Positions 61,073 to 64,000 of a stretch of 64,000 bases of DNA are shown one piece after another. Both the position numbers and the translations under genes were made by a program. The DNA comes from Patescibacteria group bacterium (GTDB taxonomy: Bacteria; Patescibacteriota; Gracilibacteria; UBA1369), in assembly GCA_963169655.1 (NCBI GenBank), contig CAUJCM010000003.1:127465-191464 (forward strand). Reading direction: 5' to 3'. The notes below the pieces were generated by a model that saw only the letters and a list, made by a program, of their open reading frames with translations, had not been told where the DNA came from and searched no databases. How positions within the stretch are numbered: the stretch's first letter is position 1; every line of letters begins with the position of its first letter.

Positions 61073-61645
61073 ATGTACATTTCATATCACCAAATCCCAC
61101 ACTATCAAGTAATAGATAATAATGGCACATACCTCACAAATTTAAGTAAAATTTGGATAAACTTTGATGATGGAAAGGTAATTGCTTTTGAAACTAAATT
61201 ACACTCTAAAAACTTAATTCATCCAAGTGATATTATTTCTTGGGATGATTCAAAGGTAATTTTAGGTCCAAATTTTGAATTTCTTGAAGTCACTGATTTA
61301 ATCAGGCTTGAAAATTTATTAACTTATAAAAATCCTGTATTAATTTCTAAAAAAGTTTTTACAGAAAGTGGATTGAATATTGGGAAAGTAATTGATTTTA
61401 ATATTGATACTAATAGTTTAATTTTAACTAATATTTTAGTATCCAAAGGCTTTTGGATATGGAAAACTGATAAAAGATTAATAAATTACTCTCAAATTAT
61501 AGAAATAAATAGTGACAAAATTATTGTTAAAGATAGCACGCTTAAAATTCCTGTAGCCCAAAGTTTTCCAGAGCAATTTGTTTTACAAAAGACTGCCACT
61601 TTGGATCAGGCATTATTTGAGCGTGAAGACCGAACATCTCTCTAA
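61073..61645 (+). CDS. PRC-barrel domain protein
   Basis: 190 residues with two PRC-barrel-like units: the first from about 10 to 85 (NGTYLTNLSKIWINFDDGKV, IHPSDIISWDDSKVIL) and the second from about 100 to 158 (FTESGLNIGKVIDFNIDTNS, RLINYSQIIEINSDKIIVKD). PRC-barrel proteins bind RNA-processing or photosynthetic partners in other organisms; the role here is not visible. The last 35 residues overlap antisense with ybeY for 104 bases. Start ATG is at 61073, with no Shine-Dalgarno. Confidence 0.75.
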   Translation: MYISYHQIPHYQVIDNNGTYLTNLSKIWINFDDGKVIAFETKLHSKNLIHPSDIISWDDSKVILGPNFEFLEVTDLIRLENLLTYKNPVLISKKVFTESGLNIGKVIDFNIDTNSLILTNILVSKGFWIWKTDKRLINYSQIIEINSDKIIVKDSTLKIPVAQSFPEQFVLQKTATLDQALFEREDRTSL

Positions 61646-62033
61646 AATCGGCTTCATTTTCATGGTCATATCCAAAAATATGTAGTAATCCGTGCACAAA
61701 TAAAAATTCTATTTCATCTTTAAAGTCTACTTTATGTGAGTCAGCCTGTTTATTTATTGTTATAGGTTCTAAAAATAATTGTCCGACAAGATTGTCTTTT
61801 GGAAAGTTATTACCCTCTAAAAACGAAAAAGAAAGAATATCAGTTCTTTTATCAATATTTCTAAATTGCTTATTTAAATTTTGTATAGTTTTTTCATCTA
61901 TAAAATTAAGTTCCAAATCCCCTTTTAAATCTTTACACTGTAAAATTTCCAAAGTTTTATTAATCCAAATTTTAAAATTTAAATTCTTTGGAATTAAGAT
62001 ATTTGTCTGATTATTAATTATTAAATTTAGCAT
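61542..62033 (-). CDS. ybeY: Endoribonuclease YbeY
   Basis: 163 residues. The metal-binding motif H-x3-H-x5-H appears as HGLLHIFGYDH (H114, H118, H124), preceded by LNFIDEKTIQNLNKQFRNID and DILSFSF, all standard YbeY text. The enzyme takes part in 16S rRNA maturation and ribosome quality control. The C-terminus runs longer than the usual end (by about 20 residues past MFGLHAQI). The start ATG is directly after the stop of the TrmH-like gene. It converges with the PRC-barrel gene with a 104-base overlap. Confidence 0.93.
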   Translation of the reverse strand: MLNLIINNQTNILIPKNLNFKIWINKTLEILQCKDLKGDLELNFIDEKTIQNLNKQFRNIDKRTDILSFSFLEGNNFPKDNLVGQLFLEPITINKQADSHKVDFKDEIEFLFVHGLLHIFGYDHENEADFREMFGLHAQIMPDPKWQSFVKQIALENFGLQEF

Positions 62034-62576
62034 CTATAAATTTTGATATTTATAAAGTATTTCATACCCTACAACTGCAGTTGCTGTCGCCACATTTAAC
62101 GAATTAGCTCGCCCATTCATTTGAATATCCACAGCAAAATCACATATCTCTAAAATTTTATCATTCACGCCATCAATTTCATTTCCTACCACTAAAACTA
62201 AAGGAAAATTATATTCAGCTTTTTTATAGTCAATTGATTGATGAGTAAGTTCTAGAGCAATAAGTTTATTCCCCTCTTTTTTAAGCTGTTTGGCACATTT
62301 ATAAGCATCTTTCTTATATTCCCATGGTACTGTATGAACTGCTCCTAAAGCCACTTTTTCAATTTCTTTATTTGGGGGTTGACCACAAATTCCAGTTAAG
62401 TAAATTTTTTTGATTAATAAAGCATCTGATGTCCGAAAAATTGACCCAATATTGTATGAGCTTCGAATATTATCTAAAAGTATTATTACAGGTATTCTAT
62501 CTAGTTTTTTAACTTGAGTAATAGAAGGTTTTACTTCGAGAATTTCCAGATGAGATAATTTATTAATTTTCAACAT
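62034..62576 (-). CDS. SpoU/TrmH family RNA 2'-O-methyltransferase
   Basis: 180 residues, the catalytic SPOUT domain only. Motif 1 is DNIRSSYNIGSIFRTSDA, motif 2 LVLVVGNEIDGV and motif 3 IQMNGRANSLNVATATAVVG, which together form the trefoil knot and SAM site. Members methylate the ribose of tRNA or rRNA; the target is not certain. The gene sits between the SLH gene (18 bases) and ybeY (zero bases), making an RNA-processing pair with ybeY. Confidence 0.92.
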   Translation of the reverse strand: MLKINKLSHLEILEVKPSITQVKKLDRIPVIILLDNIRSSYNIGSIFRTSDALLIKKIYLTGICGQPPNKEIEKVALGAVHTVPWEYKKDAYKCAKQLKKEGNKLIALELTHQSIDYKKAEYNFPLVLVVGNEIDGVNDKILEICDFAVDIQMNGRANSLNVATATAVVGYEILYKYQNL

Positions 62577-62594
62577 AGTTATTGTTGTATTCTC

Positions 62595-63275
62595 CTAAAT
62601 TATCGAGATTTTACTAATTTCTTTTGTTTTATCAATAAAAATTATTAATTCTTCTTTTGTTAGTCCATTTTCAATATCAGAAATATCATTTTTATCAATA
62701 ATCCTCCATTCCATAGCTTTCATAATATATCTTAAATACCACCATTTCTCTGCTAAAAATTGAATTGAAGTTAATTGGTTTGTAGATGTTAAAATTTCAT
62801 TCTCATTTAATTCAATTTTTTCTTTCCAATTCATTACCTGTGCTGCTCCAAAAACAAGTTTTAGAGCCTCAATTTTACTAATTTGTTGTTCAGGTCTAAA
62901 AGGACTATTTTCATCATTAAAATAACCACTGACAAGATCTAGTTTTGTAGCTAAGTTAATAGATTGATAATATTTATATGCTGGGAAAACATCAGGATAT
63001 AAAATTACAGGATCAAGGTAAATGCTAAAATGAGTTCTCGTACTAAATGAAAATAGGCATAAATCAATCTCTTTATCACATTGTCTTAAAAACTCTCTAT
63101 TTATGTTTTCTAAATTAAAGGACCGAACAATTAAATCAGTCGCAGCTCCCCTACTAATAAATTCTTCAGCATAAGTAATAAAAGGTATAGAGGTAAATAT
63201 AAAAGTAAATAATAAAGCCTTTGTAATAGTGCTTTTAAATAGGTTAGTAGTTTTTTGTATTAGTTGAAACTTCAA
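62595..63275 (-). CDS. Secreted SLH-like protein
   Basis: 226 residues. Signal peptide (ALLFTFIFTSIPFITYAEE), then degenerate S-layer homology units: the best one reads YPDVFPAYKYYQSINLATKLDLVSGYFNDENSPFRPEQQISKIEAL (about residues 90-140, given here in part), with GAATDLIVRSFN before and MEWRIIDKNDISDIENGLTK after. SLH units bind wall polymers. It heads an operon with the methyltransferase and ybeY and has a good promoter. I call it an SLH relative from pattern. Confidence 0.75.
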   Translation of the reverse strand: MKFQLIQKTTNLFKSTITKALLFTFIFTSIPFITYAEEFISRGAATDLIVRSFNLENINREFLRQCDKEIDLCLFSFSTRTHFSIYLDPVILYPDVFPAYKYYQSINLATKLDLVSGYFNDENSPFRPEQQISKIEALKLVFGAAQVMNWKEKIELNENEILTSTNQLTSIQFLAEKWWYLRYIMKAMEWRIIDKNDISDIENGLTKEELIIFIDKTKEISKISII

Positions 63276-63298
63276 GTTTTATTTTTATTTATGCCAGC

Positions 63299-63327
63299 AT
63301 TATATTCAAGGGGTGCCATTGTGACAA
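63299..63327 (-). promoter_or_regulatory. Promoter of the SLH-trmH-ybeY operon
   Basis: On the minus strand TTGTCA and TATAAT are separated by 17 bases, 24 bases before the ATG. Confidence 0.7.
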
Positions 63328-63508
63328 GCTTATAAGAATTAATTTTATTAAAATTTAGAATAAATTTTTCAGTCTTTGTAATACAAATTTAAGGATGAGA
63401 AAATAAAAAATTGGAGCGCAAAATTTTTATTTTTAAATCAAGATCATAAAATTGTTGATAAGTATTAATTTTATATTTCAACATTAATATCAGATAAATA
63501 TTAAGTAG

Positions 63509-64000
63509 GTAGACAAATGTCGACAGATGTCAGTAGACACGGACTGACATAGGTAGACAAATGTCGACAGACGTCAGTAGACACGGACTGACACAAGTAG
63601 ACAAATGTCGACAGACGTCAGTAGACACGGACTGACATAGGTAGACAAATGTCGACAGATGTCAGTAGACACGGACTGACATAGGTAGACAAATGTCGAC
63701 AGATGTCAGTAGACACGGACTGACATAGGTAGACAAATGTCGACAGACGTCAGTAGACACGGACTGACATAAGTAGACAAATACAAAATTTGAGAATTTA
63801 CAAAAAATTAATAATGGCTTAATATAGCGATGTTATTCTTTGGATTAAGTCAGTAGACACGGACTGACACAGGTAGACAAATGTCGACAGACGTCAGTAG
63901 ACACGGACTGACATAGGTAGACAAATGTCGACAGACGTCAGTAGACACGGACTGACACAAGTAGACAAATGTCGACAGACGTCAGTAGACACGGACTGAC
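63509..64000. repeat. 44-bp palindrome-rich tandem repeat array
   Basis: Six full 44-bp units start at 63509, 63553, 63597, 63641, 63685 and 63729. A seventh is broken at 63783-63848 by 66 bases of unrelated AT-rich sequence, then units resume at 63849 (partial), 63873, 63917 and 63961 to the window edge. Each unit holds the palindrome TGTCGACA and the hairpin GTCAGT-AGACACGG-ACTGAC. Units differ only at a few Y/R positions. The unit length is not a multiple of 3 and each unit has stop codons, so it is non-coding. The stretch 63276-63508 before it is AT-rich; apart from the operon promoter I see nothing in it. Confidence 0.95.

Noticed and set aside
63509..64000. CRISPR array
   Set aside because: Units are directly adjacent with no variable spacers; the single 66-base interruption replaces part of a unit and no cas gene is present.

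Overview
The window is a compact, AT-rich (roughly 30% G+C by eye) bacterial chromosome segment. Several traits suggest a Candidate Phyla Radiation (Patescibacteria) genome: many very small gaps, genes that almost all lack a Shine-Dalgarno sequence, a stand-alone 5'-3' exonuclease of PolA type, two VirB2-like small membrane proteins, several S-layer-homology (SLH) proteins, and a block of giant proteins of no known family. A Peregrinibacteria/Gracilibacteria-type host is possible but is inference. UGA is not recoded: long genes contain no in-frame TGA, RF2 (prfB) is present with its SPF motif, and one gene ends in TGA.

Layout. 1-10 kb: housekeeping genes, namely ATP synthase subunit a (cut by the window edge), tRNA-Asp, a histidine phosphatase, a GT4 glycosyltransferase, a DciA-like protein, rpsP-khpA, a VirB2-like protein, the 5'-3' exonuclease, ftsA-ftsZ, and tRNA-Thr and tRNA-Tyr. 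10-24 kb: cell-surface genes, namely a 1595-residue beta-helix adhesin with a C-terminal membrane anchor, an SLH-linked thermonuclease, an SLH/FlgD-Ig protein, a MEMO-like protein and a lipoprotein, interleaved with rarA and with two families of short palindromic repeats. 23-39 kb: a muramidase-domain protein, RNase J, a prohibitin-like protein, TerC, GlyA, a flippase, prfB, def, a CDP-alcohol phosphatidyltransferase that looks foreign, and a four-gene operon with an ABC exporter and a glutathione-S-transferase-like protein.

39-58 kb is the most unusual part: one strand carries a 2516-residue protein (TPR-like part, two GGDEF-like segments, C-terminal pseudokinase), four small helical proteins, a 1778-residue coiled-coil protein with an EF-hand, and a 978-residue protein built from duplicated domains. 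Their collinearity and shared style suggest one system, probably surface or host-contact related, but function is unknown. 58-63 kb: a FemX-like peptidoglycan aminoacyltransferase, a second VirB2-like protein, a Nudix protein with a split Nudix box, tRNA-Pro, a PRC-barrel protein overlapping ybeY, a SpoU methyltransferase and an SLH protein. The window ends in a 44-bp tandem repeat array rich in palindromes.

Expression signals are consistent: many genes are preceded by an extended -10 box (TGNTATAAT) 20-35 bases before the start codon, and others by TTGACA/TATAAT pairs. Start codons usually have no Shine-Dalgarno, so leader-poor initiation appears to be the rule.
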